Assembly: GCA_947034885.2 (NCBI GenBank)
Contig: OX344752.2
Location: 28,152,386 to 28,216,385 of the forward strand
Length of the DNA stretch: 64,000 nt
Source of the DNA: Thuidium tamariscinum
Lineage: Eukaryota; Streptophyta; Bryopsida; Hypnales; Thuidiaceae
Direction of reading: 5' to 3'
Shown: piece by piece, positions 24,340 to 37,839 of the stretch
Layout of the letters: each line of letters starts with the position of its first letter
Position numbering within the stretch: the first letter of the stretch is position 1
Position numbers and translations under genes: made by a program
The notes under the pieces: generated by a model
Told to the model about the DNA's origin: nothing
What the model saw: only the letters and a program-made list of their open reading frames with translations
Database searches by the model: none

Positions 24340-25816
24340 ACAATGAACTTGCTCCAAATCTGACTGCAATGGGGCATTTTACGGCTTAGTTCTCAATTTC
24401 TGAAGTTGGACGACATTTTCCTTGAAAGACAGAGGAACTGCAGACAATGCACTATGATTCCTACTCTATTTAACTCTGGTGATGTTTGGTGATTTTTGGT
24501 TGGAATGACATAGTACTTTGCAAGCTTCCCTAATGAGTACAATTAAACCTGGAAGAGGGGCAGTTTAAGCACACTCTACCTTAGTTCTGGCGACCAGCTA
24601 AGTCAGAATTCGCTATAAATTCAGACTCCAGGTGCCATGCGGGTTGTTATTTGAATCCTGCAGACAAACAGTACTTAAAAGATTGAGGTCAGTGTGGTTT
24701 GATGAGTCTATAGTGATGACATCTGACTCAGTCACGCAAATTCTCTGAAGAACAAATTGTACTCTGCGAGAAGTACGTTGACGAAGCTTTCTAATACTAC
24801 GTATTAATTTTTAACTGTTTTCTTAAAACAAAAGAGTCGATAGTCCGCTGGTTGAAAGAGTGAACGAGGTACAAATCTGAAGCATAATAATTTATCAACG
24901 AGAAATTTAGCAAACATACCTGAGAGCATGTCAAAGCTGGCCTGCAGACAAGACTATCTTCAGAGTCGCATTCCAAAGCTTTGAAGAAAGAAGCACCATG
25001 TTGTCCCACTTTGGTAACGAACCTGCAAATCATGGAGCGTGAATTGTAGAGGTCTGACATCCCTTTAGAATCCTACATTTTTGCACAAACTAATGTATTT
25101 AGAATAGACTCCCAACTTACAAGAAATAGATGCATCGGAAATGAAGGAAAAGCAGAAAAAGAAGAACCCTTCAATCTGCACAGGTATCCATGTTGTATTC
25201 CTGTTACGCTGAAAAGTTTCTGCACAGTGCTTTCCCCAAGACACCGGCAGGGCCAAGCATTGCATATGTACTACATAATCACCACAAGCACCACATCAGG
25301 TTCACTCTCACAACCACAAGAGTGACGGATTGCAAGTGAGTCTAGAGAAAATGCTCCCAAAAATTTACTGATAGCGATAGGTTTCAAAATTTGCTCCATC
25401 GTTTGACTGCAATCTGCGCTTACCCCCCAATATGGAACAAAGGGGCACGAAAGGTCCTACTTCTCATCTAGAACTGCTGGTCCAGCACTTTCCTCTCCCC
25501 CTCACGCCAGTAATCCTCAATTGAATTTAATCCTCTTCGTCATCATTCTCTTCTCCTTCATCTCATCTCATTCGGTCCAAACTCAGTTCATGATCCGCGA
25601 AGGCAAAGTAATTTTCCTCTTAACAAAATCTAAGAAAAATAAAAAATAAAATAATAAACACTACGCAATTACAACCTAACTGGAGCTATTCCATACTCGT
25701 CTTCAGAGAGTATGCTAAGTACCTACAACCCTGAACTACACAAGCTGAAGCTACAAGAATGCGGACAAAACGAGAGCTGATACACAAGCAAATTCAGTCT
25801 TCAAAGCTTCGGTCCG

Positions 25817-28800
25817 TCAAGCAACAGCACGAGCAGAAGCTTCTGCCTGAGCAGCGAGGGTCTCTTCCGGAGTAGCCTCAATCTTTCCCTCAAAACCTTC
25901 GTTGACGATTTGCACGGGCTTCATCGTTTCTTCTTTCAACTTGGTCAAGTCTCTGGGCGGAACTGCATAGTTTCCTGAAAAGCAGGCATCACAAAACTTG
26001 GGAGCCTCATCCCCAAGCATCCCCCTCAGTCGCTCAAGAGGCAGAAACGCCAGCGAGTCTGCGCCAAGGACCTTCCGCGTCTCTTCCACATTCAGCCTGA
26101 CACATACAAATCACAAGATGGTATACCTCAAGTTACAAATGGGTTAACAAATGCAAAATAGTGACCAAAAAAATGATTTGAGACCTTCTACAAAACCCAA
26201 AGATTGGGTCTCAAAACCTCCACAAGAAAATGGTTCAAATATCATGAATATCTAGTGATTCACGATGCATCAAAAATTTAATAAAAAACACGAGATTCTC
26301 CGTCACCAGTCATTCTCACTTTCCTAGAGGGCAAACGTTCGGCATACAGCAAAGTTTTCTTGCAATTCTACAATTGATGTTCATAAAGATAAAAGTCCAC
26401 AAGATGAGAGCCAACTCTCGTACAATGTGAACGAAAGTCATTCTTGCAATCATTCTCCACGATTCGAGTGCGGGTAGTGCATGGAGAAGGGGGAGACGTG
26501 TAGTCAATGACATTTCTATCCTATTGAGATAATACTACCAATTTCACGGGACACATCTGCAGAGTGAGGACATCATCGTAGTCATTCAGAAACGAAACTC
26601 AGTAAACAAAGTACCTGTAAGAGATAAGCTCCTCTTTGCTTGGAGTATCCACACCATAATAGCAAGACCCGGTGATAGGAGGGCTTGCAATTCTCATGTG
26701 CACCTCAGTGGCGCCAGCTTCCTTGAGGAGACGCACAATCTTAATGGACGTGGTACCACGCACTATTGAATCATCAATCACAACGACTCTCTTCCCCTTC
26801 AGCACTTCCTTTACGGGTGCCAGCTTCAACTTCACACCAAAATCCCGGATTTTCTGAGAAGGCTCTATGAAAGTCCTGCCCACGTAGTGAGATCGAATCA
26901 AACCTTGTTGAAAGGGAATCTTGGCTCTGTCCGCGTACCCCAAGGCTGCCACTACTCCAGAGTCCGGTACTGCAATCACCACATCACACTCCACGGGTGC
27001 GGTCTCTGCCAAAATCTTCCCATAAGCGTACCGGGAGCCATACACAGACCTCCCAAACACAATGGAGTTTGGAAGAGCGAAGTAGATGTGCTCGAAAATG
27101 CACGCTTTTCTTTCCACATTTGGCATGAGACATGAGGAGCTGAACCCCTCGTTCTTGTCAATCACTATCATTTCTCCGGGTTGAACCTGTACATCCATCA
27201 CAGAGATTTCGACCAATTGGATTGAATATTCATTGCGAAAAAAATAAAAAGTAGATAGGCTGAATTTCAGAACATCGCATAAGGTGGACAATTCAAGAGT
27301 GCACACAAATACATGAGGCCCACTTTGGGTCTCTTTGTCCTTTAGCCCCTGAAGAACAGAGTTTTTATGGTTTTCAAATGACCAATTTATTGAGACAAAC
27401 ACAACGCAGATGGAGCTAGATTTCATATCACCAGAATCAATGAAGAACACTGGTGCTGGTCAAGAAATTCGAACGAAGAAAGTCACCATTTGAGCTATTC
27501 AAAAGTGCTAAGAAAAACTGGCATCGTGGCACTTAAGTAAACAATATATTTCACTAAGACAAGATTTCAAACCTAATAGCGAAGTCTAAAGTTAAGAGTT
27601 GAATTAATATACAAGGAAAACGCATTATCGCAGATCCAAAAACATGAGAGCTGCCAAATCCATTTACTTACCTCACGGGTGTACTCAGCCTCGATGAGCT
27701 CCAATGCACAGGTTTCAGAGGCAAAGACGTACGCTCCATTGCTCTTCCTGCCCATCACCAAAGGTCGAAATCCATGAGGGTCCCGGACGGCCACAACTTT
27801 TTCCTCGGTAAGAAAGACCAGAGAATATGCGCCTTCCAGCTGCTCACAGGCATCCACCAATCGGGCCACAAAGGGACGCTTCTTTGAAATGGCGATGAGG
27901 TGGAGGATTACCTGCCAATCGAACAGATATACATGGAATCATGCGAGTCAAACCCTTAAACTGTAGATTGCAACGGGTAAGAGAGCTTGAATATTCGATT
28001 GGATTCACACAATTACCGCTTCGGTGAGACGACTAAAAAGAGAAATACGAAGACACGCAAGTGAATCATGTCAATTCTTTGACCAAATTAAAAAATACTG
28101 ATACATATCATGTACCCTGATTCATAAAATCAAGAGAAATGTAGCATTCTCGAGGAGCTGACCGGACACACTCGGAATTAATAAATAATGAGCCAAGAAA
28201 AGAAATCCACATTCTGCTTGTGCACAATCTTAAGCTCATGATATGTTTACAAAGGCGGGTGCGGCTTTCATTAGAATTGATAATTTCCTTTCGAATTGTT
28301 AATCACCATGGTTGCATGTGGGGATAATCTGACACTGATCGCATGCCTCGCAATGAAATAAATTGCTTCAAAAGCAAGGTAGTTCTTGAATATTTTAGCG
28401 CTGCAGAGTCTTTTAGTAAAGACTGCAAGCTTAATACTACTCCAGAATGATATGAAAGTAGCAAATAAGAAATATACAAGAAATTGGAATGGAAGGGCTA
28501 ACCTCGGTATCTGACGATGTGTTGAAGATGGAGCCATTTTCTTCAAGCTTTGCTCTGAGCTCAGAATAGTTTACCAGATTCCCGTTGTGCGCCACAGCGA
28601 GTGAACCAAAGCGATACCCAGCGACAAACGGCTGGACGTTCTTCAGCACTGAAGCCCCTGCAGTCGCATACCTCACATGCCCAATTGCAGACGACCCGGG
28701 CAGTTTCTTCAACTTGCTTTCAACAAAGACTTCACTCACCAAACCCATCCCTGGAATCACCACACAATTACACCACTGTCGGAACAACCCTCACCAACAA

Positions 28801-30318
28801 TGCAAAACCCTAAATTATCACCGGTTTAGGGTTTGCAGTAGCAACAACCGAAAAGATAGACATTATTGACTGCACACTACCCCTTCTCCACGCGTTAACC
28901 ACACGATGTCTTGCCAGAAACTTTTCTTCATATTGCGAAAAAGCTAGTACTCAAGATCCTGCAATTTATCCACACAGAAGAATTGCAAGAAATTTCATTG
29001 CATGACCAACTTAATACTCTTTATGCCATGTACTGAAAAGAACCATAAAACTACAAATGTGAAGCAAAGCGGAAGCACTTGCCTTTCATGAATTTGGATG
29101 TTTATCACACTTCTGCACAAAGTCATTCTTTTCTCTTTGCTATGCTCACGAATATTGAAGTGAAGGGCGAAACTTCAATGGCACTAAATGCATCATAAAT
29201 CACAGGATACGCAGGATTCTTAACCCAAAATCTATTGTGGAAGGTTAAAAACCAATGAGTAAAAAGATTCAATTGACTTTCTACAATTTAAAATATGCTT
29301 AAGCACGTTTACCATACCTAAATCTGTGACAGCACGAAGAAAAAGAACACACTTGTTTCCAATCAAGCTTTCGATGTTCATCGCAAAAGGCATGATAAAT
29401 CACAAGATGTACACGATTCTTGAAACGTTGAATTCGAGAAAAAGGTTTAAGATTCCATCATCAAAAGTTTTAACACAATTTAACCATGTTTACCATACCT
29501 AACCTGTGAGAGCACGAAAAATGTGTGCAGTGAAAGAAAAGCACTTGTTTCTAATCAAACTTTTGGATATTAATCACAAAACTGCACCATAAATCCTAAA
29601 GTACACACAATTCTTGAACCATCGATATCTAGTAAAAGGTTCAAGCCGCCATCATCAAAAGTATTGACACAATTTAACCATGTCTACCAATTCTACACCA
29701 GTGAAAGCACGAAGGATATGTACAGTGAAAGAAAAGCACTTGTCCGTAATCAAATTTTCGATGTTAATCACCACAAGATGCACTATATTCTTGAACCATT
29801 GATTTCTAGTGGAAGCCTAAAGACGCCATCACCAAAACCTTTAACACAATTTCAAGCAAGTTCACCATACCTGTAACCGCATGAAGCGTGTGCTCGTCGG
29901 CCGTGACGATTCCAGCGCCTTCCTGGCCCCGATGTTGCAACGCATGCAGCGACAAGTAACAAAGCCGGCTGGCCTCTGGATCCCCAAAGATGGCCACGAC
30001 GCCACACTCCTCTCTCCAAGCATCGCCCTCTCTTTCCTGCATCCACTTTTCCATGGGATTCTCGGAAGTAGTAGGGCTCAACCATTCCATATCACCATCA
30101 CTCTCCTCATCTCCAAAATTCAGAGCAGCAGAACCTTTCACGAGCGAACACAGCATTGAGTTATTGTTATTGTTTTCAAGCTTGAAATTGTTGAAAAGCC
30201 AAGCTCCTCGGCTGCTTGAAGAGGTACGAGAGCACGGCGCAGTATTCGAAAGCCGACGAGTCGGCAATTGGCAAAAAGCTCGGGAGCCTTGAAGCCCGGA
30301 CATCTGCATTACTGCCAT
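25817..30318 (-). CDS. Amidophosphoribosyltransferase (PurF type), 5 exons, plastid-targeted
   Basis: Glutamine PRPP amidotransferase makes phosphoribosylamine from PRPP and glutamine, the first committed step of purine synthesis; plant forms act in plastids. Predicted exons on the minus strand are 30318-29871, 28750-28503, 27911-27672, 27186-26615 and 26096-25817, each bounded by GT/AG and in frame, giving 595 residues. Residues 1-104 form a Ser/Arg/Asn-rich transit-plus-propeptide region. Cys105 (in [11 protein letters not shown]) is the expected N-terminal nucleophile after processing. The glutaminase domain follows ([32 protein letters not shown]). The PRPP-binding motif is [13 protein letters not shown] at about 446-458. 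Cys341, Cys487, Cys538 and Cys541 match the pattern that holds the [4Fe-4S] cluster in Bacillus-type PurF. An upstream in-frame ATG at 30465 exists, but the ATG at 30318 gives the more transit-peptide-like start. Intron 1 carries a tandem repeat (see separate entry). Confidence 0.93.
28802..28836. repeat. Inverted pair of telomere-like (telo-box) motifs in PurF intron 1
   Basis: GCAAAACCCTAAA and TTTAGGGTTTGC face each other with a 10-nt gap. AAACCCTAA-type motifs are known as telo-boxes in plant promoters and introns of housekeeping genes. Here the pair sits about 50-85 bp upstream of exon 2, inside the intron. A regulatory role is inference. Confidence 0.5.
29300..29870 (-). repeat. About 185-bp tandem repeat in PurF intron 1 reaching the exon 1 donor
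   Basis: At least four diverged units follow each other, with the segment that carries the real exon 1 donor (ACCATACCT on the plus strand, near 29864-29872) recurring near 29311, 29491 and 29685, spaced about 180-195 bp. Each unit also shares a GCACGAAG-like piece matching the end of exon 1 and an AAAGCACTTGT piece. The exon-intron junction itself therefore seems to have been duplicated into the intron. Two of the extra copies (near 29311 and 29491) keep an ACCATACCT core, so they could in principle act as decoy donors. Confidence 0.7.
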
Positions 30319-30860
30319 GGATTCTCCACGCGCACTGCACAGCAAGAAGGAATCCCCCCGTCCTTGCAATTGATTGCACTCACTCCATAGCGGCACAAAT
30401 TGCAAAATCCTCTGCAACCAGAGGCGTGAAAAGAAAAAGGAAAAGCACACAGACAGACACGGCAAATAAAGCCCTAAACCCCTACTAGCGGTTGCTAAAA
30501 CCTTCAGGGTTTAGCGCTGGAGCAAAAACCCACCAACGAAAAGAATCGGCAGGACTGGGCGACGGCGTCTAGATTCCAATTGAGTCGAAAGAGCAAGAGA
30601 TTGAGCGAGGCAGGAATCAGAATTCTCTTAACAAGATTTGTGAGAGCGGGCTGGACAGACAGTGAGCAGAAGGGAAGAAAGAGATGAGAGCGAAGCAATG
30701 AAGGATTCGAGGCGGGCCCCAGCTCAAGCAAATCTTCACGGAAGAAGGTGATGATGGTGATGAAAAAGATGATGGTGGTCGGGCGGCGGCCCTGATGCCT
30801 CGAAGCGCGTGTGTCGGGAGATTTACCCTTCGCAAGGCACCGCCCAAGGCCTAACCATGT
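30319..30860 (-). promoter_or_regulatory. GC-rich promoter and 5' UTR region of the PurF gene
   Basis: The 540 bp upstream of the PurF start codon have clearly higher GC than the surrounding AT-rich DNA and then drop abruptly near 30860. CCCTAAACCCC-like telomere-related sequence lies near 30470. No clear TATA box was found. Open frames here on either strand resemble no protein and are taken as chance. Confidence 0.45.
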
Positions 30861-31179
30861 CAGAAAACAACCTTCCTTTTCAAGTGTTATAAATCTAAAT
30901 GTAAGCAAGGTTTGAAATTCTGAACCATACAATCTTGTAGTGTGTGTGTTGTAGACACTATAAATCAAATTTGGGATCATTTAACTGTATAAATTGAAAG
31001 ATTATAATGTTTTAGTGTTAAAAAAAATGTTGAAATTTTCCTAAAAACACACTTTGGAGGTGAAATTCAATTTCTAAACTTACCCAAATGAAAAAAAATT
31101 TAAACTATAAAGTGATTCAAAACCAAAAAAAAGTATTGGTGGGAAAAAAATTATTCAATTGACTCATTGCATTTGCAAA

Positions 31180-31610
31180 ATTGTTTTGAAATGTCAAGAA
31201 ACGGTAAAAAAAAGTAGCAGAAAAACACATCTATGGAACTTTGAATTGCTCCCAAGCATTCAAAACAACATGGGTTGACATGAAAATTTTACCACAATAA
31301 GTAAAATTTATGGGGAAAAATTTATTGAAAACTAACATTTTATGAAAAAGATACGAGCCCCCAAAGTTGCAACCATGTCAATGCAGAGTGGTGAACTCAA
31401 ATTGAACTTGCAAATTTTGAATGGATTTAAAAAACTCACTACATCTTGGATAGATCTAAAAATTTTACCACAAAAACTAGACTAGTATGCGCAACTTTTC
31501 CAATAAGTTTTTTTTGAATTTGGACATTGGATGTAAAGGTTACAGCACTTTGAAGTTGATTGCTAAACTGTGTGAGGACACTTTTGGTCCCATTGGGTGG
31601 TGAGGGATTA
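31180..31610 (-). repeat. Dispersed repeat family member, inverted
   Basis: Reverse-strand relative of 2880-3450. It ends near 31605 with GAGGGATTAA, that is TTAA beside TCCCTC when read inwards, which is consistent with a TTAA target. Confidence 0.5.
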
Positions 31611-31619
31611 AGGGTTGGT

Positions 31620-34600
31620 CTACCTTTATCATATATTTTTTTAGATGGTAATATTTTTTGCTCATTTTTTAGTCAAAGAGAAGTAAATGAGGAATCTAAC
31701 ACAAATCATTTCATAATTTTTGGAGCATCTATGAATTATTTATGAATTTTCAAACGAAATCTAACATAAGGCCCTATTTGTTATTTGTAGGCCTTGTAAC
31801 CCACACATGCTTAGTTTAAAAAAATATATGGTTATGTTCAAAAACTAGAATTACAACATGTAAAAAGTAATAAAGATGGTTTCTAAATGTGACCCTTTCT
31901 AAAAATGAAATGAATGCTTGAAGCCTTGAATCAATCATTGTTTCAAATTTTTTAACATTTGTAAGAAGGTAGTTGGACTATCAATTCTTATTTTGAATAA
32001 AATTAATAGACACCTATCCACTTAGTTAGGAAAGAAACCCATTATGGCTCTTAAACCATCCATTGAAGAAGTATAAACCAAATCTTATCATACTCTAAAG
32101 TAATCACGAGGCCATTTTTCCACAATCAGGTATCCATTTCATAGCCTCCTACTAGATAGTTGAAAATGCCTGCATTGTTTTCGAGCCCTATCTTATACTT
32201 TGACATGGTGTGAAGATTTTTCTAATAATAAGAACTTCCTTGTAGGCCAGTCATCTCTCCCAAGGAACCATAGTTGTAGGAATGTTGTGTGTGACTATGA
32301 CTATGACAACACTAAATCTATCCTACAAAAAGACCCACACAGGAATTTTTTATTTTTCACACATGATTAAGTTTGTAAATCGTGAATCCATATTTGCAAT
32401 TAAAGGCTCTAAAGTAGATGGAGACTAGAAGAACATAGCATTAAGACAACACAAAATAGTTTTTTTTTCTTTTTAACAACTATTCTACATTCACCTTCCA
32501 TGGCCCACGTCATTTAGTGTCTTGTAACTAGTATTTAGTGTCTTATAACTAATTGTCCACGGGATTAGTTGAGTATGGGGAGGTCTGTAAACCATTCCAT
32601 TAACTTCTAAATGTCAAGGCAAATGTTTTGTATCTAATGGATGATAGAGAATCTTTTGTGTGGGACAAAAGTGCAATAGAGTGACTTCTAATGAGTGATT
32701 TTGAATTTTTTCTAAACCAATGATTCCTACAATATCAAAATAAATGATTTTTACAATCACCAATTTGTCTTTTAAGGTTAAAATATTAACCTTTGGCTGC
32801 TCAATCAACTATATATAGTCAATTTGAAATTCAAATCCATTTCTATATAGGCAATTAAATTCCTTTTATTGTTATAAAATTTAAGGCAATTTTGAGGGTT
32901 AACTATTGAAAACTTTCATTTTCACTAAAAATCATACATATTTGATTATTGAGAGGTCTTCAAATGCATATACATATTCTATAAGTGGAGTGTAAACCTT
33001 GCCAATTTTACTTCATTTCCTAGCTTTATGCAAAGCTTGACAATTTCACTTGATTTGAGATTTTAAAAATTGTACACATCCATTTGCTTTAAGATTGGTC
33101 CCAATGAAAAGTTTAAAGTTTTTCCATAATTTTCACCATTGAAAATTTCAATAGTGAAAATTTGATTTGAAACTATTTGCAATTTCCACTTATAAAAGAA
33201 CATTGCATTTCAACAATTGCAAGGTGGATTGTATAATGAATTTGATGTTTTCATATGTGAAATTATGTTTTCTAAAAGTGCATTTTAGTGTGCTAACACT
33301 CTTTGTAGTTGTTTATATTACCTCCAATCCCAAGAAAAATTTAAATGCAAATTTCTAAAACATTGTGGACAAAGATAACATACTAAACATAGATTGAAAT
33401 GTACACTTCTCTTGGTATAATCTCACAACTCCTAAGAAATTTTGCACTCAAAATTGATGTGCATACTAATAAACAAGATCTATAAACATCTATAAGGTTT
33501 AAATTGGAAAAAAGCACAATTTGCTTCATTGGGGATAAACTATGTACTCACATTTGAAAGTCCCTTACTTTTTATCATCCATATTTTTGCAATTTGCAAA
33601 TAAAATTCTTTATTTTCATTTTTTAGAGATAAAATTACATGTATAATATATGCTATAGAATTTTCAAATTTTTTGTGAAAACTTCAGATTATCATGAATT
33701 CTAGAAGGAAAAATAAAAACAATTCATACCTTAAAAATGTATAAATGCTAGAATAAAAGTAAATAATATTTTAAAACATTGTGGTATAAAGGAAACTTTT
33801 TGTATCATTCTGTATTTAGAACTTGGTTGTAGATGCTCAACTTCAAAGTTTATGGAAGTACTTGTGTAAGAAAAAAAATTTTAATTTGATAAGTGGAGTA
33901 GAAAGTAAACTTCAAAAGATTCATTTTTTTAGGTTTACTTGAAAGGAAAGAATTGATTTTGAATGTCACAGAAAAAAATTCAAAGCATTAAAATGCATGG
34001 GAAAGTGGACCATTTTTTTATTAACTACCCCATTAAAAATAATAAAGCAATTAGATTTTCTTAGAACTTAAGTCAATGATTTGGATAGAGCATCAAAGAA
34101 GTTTCACACATAATCAAATGAAAATCATTCATTTTTCAATATGCACAAAGCCTATTTGATCACCTAAAGAACACAAAATGTCCTTTGGGTCTTTTGAGGA
34201 TTAACCTTATAAAGACACTATAGACTTTAAATGTCTAATGGTCAAAGTGAATGCACCTACTACTTCAATTCTTAAAGTATTACGGTAACTATCTTGGTTA
34301 TGAGAGGCCACATCTTTTTAAGGTCAACTTTGTAAAGACAATACGAATCTAGCTAAAACTTTAGATGGATGACTTCAATATTAACTTTAGAAACAAAAAG
34401 TGCACCATTGGTCCAATAATTGGAGTATTTTGGTGACTATTAGAACCATGGTCAATTGGTCATGTGCAATTTGGAGTGCAATGTGCATTGGTAATCATGA
34501 TTTATTCAAAATTCTATAATGTTTGCCTTTTAGTTAGCTTTCAAAATGGTTTATTTTCATTTTCTAATGTTTAAAATTGAATTTCTTGTTTGTGTTAAAA

Positions 34601-36320
34601 GTACATTGGGTTGCATTTTTGATGATAGTAATTCCAAGTTCTAATTGCAAATTAGTGATAAATTAGAAATATATTTGGAGGATTAATATACAACTTCCAT
34701 TGAAAAAGCATTAAGGTGATAACACCTAAGATTAAGTCCTCTACACGATTTCTTTAAATTTTGTTTCATCCAAATGGTAGATGAAAGAAGATTTGAGATT
34801 CAATTTTTTGATATTTTTTTTTGGACATAATATAAATAAACTATAAATTTTCAAAAAGATGATTGTTTTGTGTTTGAAATTGACTCTAAATGCCCCCTAA
34901 TAGCTTTAAACTTACATCAAATACATAGAAACTTCTTCTACCTCAATTTTGATTTGTTGCTTTTTATATGCTATATATCGAATCTTAAGTTTTACTTGAT
35001 TTATGGGAATAAAGAATTCTTACTCTGAGCTTATAATTATGGTATCTTCTTTTTGCAATGAAGTTTTCTTTTCATTTGTTATAAAGTAAAAGCTCAAAAC
35101 AAAGCTCAAATTTTTAGAGGGTACTTTTGCAACAAGGTTGCAATTAGATATGTGTAGTTATATTGTTGACCTTCATGGCAACTTAGTCGATAAATTGATT
35201 GTTGTATGGAATGAATAATGAATCAACATTTATTAATTGACTTGGCTATAGCCATTGAACAATTATCATCTTCCATTTGGTCATGTCATTTAACCCTATA
35301 ACACCATAGAAGCCATTTTGTAGCATGTGGATGATAATGAGGTGATCAAGACAAAGATTAGAAGCATTTTTTCACACACATTTTCTTGTTGACATTTTGA
35401 GGTAGGTTATGACTGTGCAACTAAATTTGCAATCTTGCAAATGTTTGTCTTCATATAAAGGAGAAGTTAGAAAGAAAAAAAGATTATAAAATATGTCAAT
35501 TTCATGTATTTTCGAAAATTGTTGTTCTTTTTTCAAAATCTAAAACTTCTCCATAAAAAGACATTTTTTTGAGTTTGAGCCTCAACTAATGGAATGAAGG
35601 TCATCTACTCTAGTTTCCATTCCAATTTGAATTTTGAAAAAAATCTAAAATTATATGGAGTATATTTTATTGAAATTTGAACTTTAGGTCTATGTTCAAT
35701 GTCTTTTGAGCTCTAATTACATTAAAATACAGAAATTGAATTTAAACTATATGTTCTTAATTATAATATTTTCAAATTTTTTGAAATAATTTTCTATTTG
35801 ATATGATTTTCCTTCACTTTTTCTTCATATCCCTCCAAAATCAATTTTTTTAAAGAAGTCTAAAATTTTTATGAACTTAAAGATGATACATAAAAATCTT
35901 TGAAAAATAAATATAATTTTTTTGTTAACATGTAGTTGCTAAATGGAAGTTTACAAAGTGATGGAATTTAACCTCCAATTCTATGGTCATAGGCCTTGCA
36001 TTTCAAGGCTAAGCATTTCAACCATTTCATTTGCACATACAACACTATAAAACCAACATACATGATCATTTTGGAGCTTTTGAGAAGGTGCAATATTTTC
36101 TAAATTAGATGAACCATTTGTTGTTGGATAGAGTTCCCCACTAAAATAAACTTTTGCATTCTTTAATTTGTATATCTTCTATATAAAACACATAAAATAA
36201 CCCATGTTGAGTTTAGAATTGATCTTCTAAGAACTTAAGGGACAAGATGTAGATCATGGATGACAACAAACAAGACACAACTACAATAATGAAAAAAAAT
36301 GAACCTTTCTTCATTCAAAA
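31620..36320. other. AT-rich intergenic DNA, no gene seen
   Basis: Only short chance frames. Near 34185-34205 the string CCTTTGGGTCTTTTGAGGA followed by TTAA resembles the end of a TTAA-flanked element, but no partner end was found. Confidence 0.5.
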
Positions 36321-36322
36321 TT

Positions 36323-36791
36323 TATCTTATAGTAGACTATTAACTTATCATCTTTATTGACATAAAGTAAAAACCTCCCTAAGTACCACTTTTTTCTAAT
36401 GCATGTTTACTAGTTTTAGAATAGTTGAATTTCAATATTCTCCTTTTGGTACATGAAAAGAGGTTCTAACACAATTAAAGAATGGGACATTTGGATACCA
36501 TACTCAAGATTTATGAAGGTCAAAGTTTTTATTTGTAGATATTCCAAAATTGTTTCTTCAATATAGGTACGTAGATATTGATTTGGAAATGTGTAGAAAG
36601 AGTTGATGATGGTTTTAGACACAATGCAATTTTAGATGTATCCACCTTAAGTACAGTATCTATATGACCATATACACTATTCAAGTATGGCTTATAATAT
36701 TTTAAATTACACTCTCTATATGCAAAAAAGAATAGGTCATCAATAGACAATCGTTAGATAAAGATGATAAGTTAATAGTCTACTATAAGAT
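36323..36791. mobile_element. Element with 33-bp inverted ends, about 470 bp
   Basis: TATCTTATAGTAGACTATTA (continuing to 36357) is repeated in inverse from 36791 back to about 36757 with no evident mismatch over about 33 bp. No clear target duplication was seen and no coding capacity. Confidence 0.6.
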
Positions 36792-37839
36792 AGCAAAAGT
36801 AACAACCTTGGGTGCCATTACTTATAAATGCTCAATCAATAATTTATGATCAATGCCTAACTTGAGGGGTTACATGGATCTTAAAAAAATTATTAAAAAA
36901 AAATTTAATTTTTTTCTTCTCATAGAGGTTTTATCAAGTTGTCTTTCAATAGTTGAAATAAAATTTTGATTTGGACACTTATAGCATAGTTAAGGACTCC
37001 AAAAAATTCTCATTACAAATTGTCTTAGAGCAAAAATCCAACCAATCAAAGCCATTCTAAGAAAATAGTTCCATAGATGTACAAGTAAACAAAAGGCCTA
37101 TATAAGATTATTAAGCAATATTAAGGGGGGGGGTGTCTAAGAATTTATTGACTACTCTAGTGGTTTCAAAGGAAAATTATTTGATAATCCAACCAAATAG
37201 TATACTTTAGAGTAGAAAGATTCATCCACTCATGCATTGGGAATTAAAAGCATGTGGTTGTTTAGAGCATGAAGTACGTAGGTAGAAGTTTTTCGGTTTT
37301 CTTGTGTACCTCACTTGATTACAAGTCTTTGAAAACAATCTTCCATTGTTCTAATCCTTGTGAAAATTGGCATATGCATCTTTAAGTATTTGCAATTATA
37401 TTTGGAAAAAAAAGAAAATTTATTCATTTTTAAAAATTTGGAATATTTTCCCCTCAAAGTCATTTTACCTAGGAAATTTCTTTTTGATTTTCTAAAATGA
37501 TATTAAGAAAATATAAATTTTTTCTCAAAATGATAATTTAGACACAGTTTTAGAAGGAAGGCCTTCCTTGGCATTTAGAGGTTGAAGTAGGTACTTTTTA
37601 AAGTGCCAAGTGATAAAAATAGCCACTTAGTTAGATGCTCACATTAGATACTTTTCCTAAATCAAATATGTACCTATTTAATTTTAGAACATCTACTCCC
37701 AAAAAGCTTTGACCTATAATAAATTTTGTGTATTGTATCCATATACCATTATTAGGGTATCAAAATCTTCTATCATTTGCCAATCCAAAAATATTAAAAA
37801 ATTTACAAATCTTGTAAGAGATACTATCTATGGTGTTTA

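Noticed and set aside
26425..26465. Possible end of a GGTGATTGC element inside the last PurF intron
   Set aside because: ATTCTTGCAATCATTCTCC resembles the end sequence, but there is no partner end or target duplication nearby.
30504..30980. 158-residue minus-strand frame upstream of the PurF gene
   Set aside because: It lies in the GC-rich promoter and 5' UTR, has no family resemblance, and is out of place for splicing into the enzyme.
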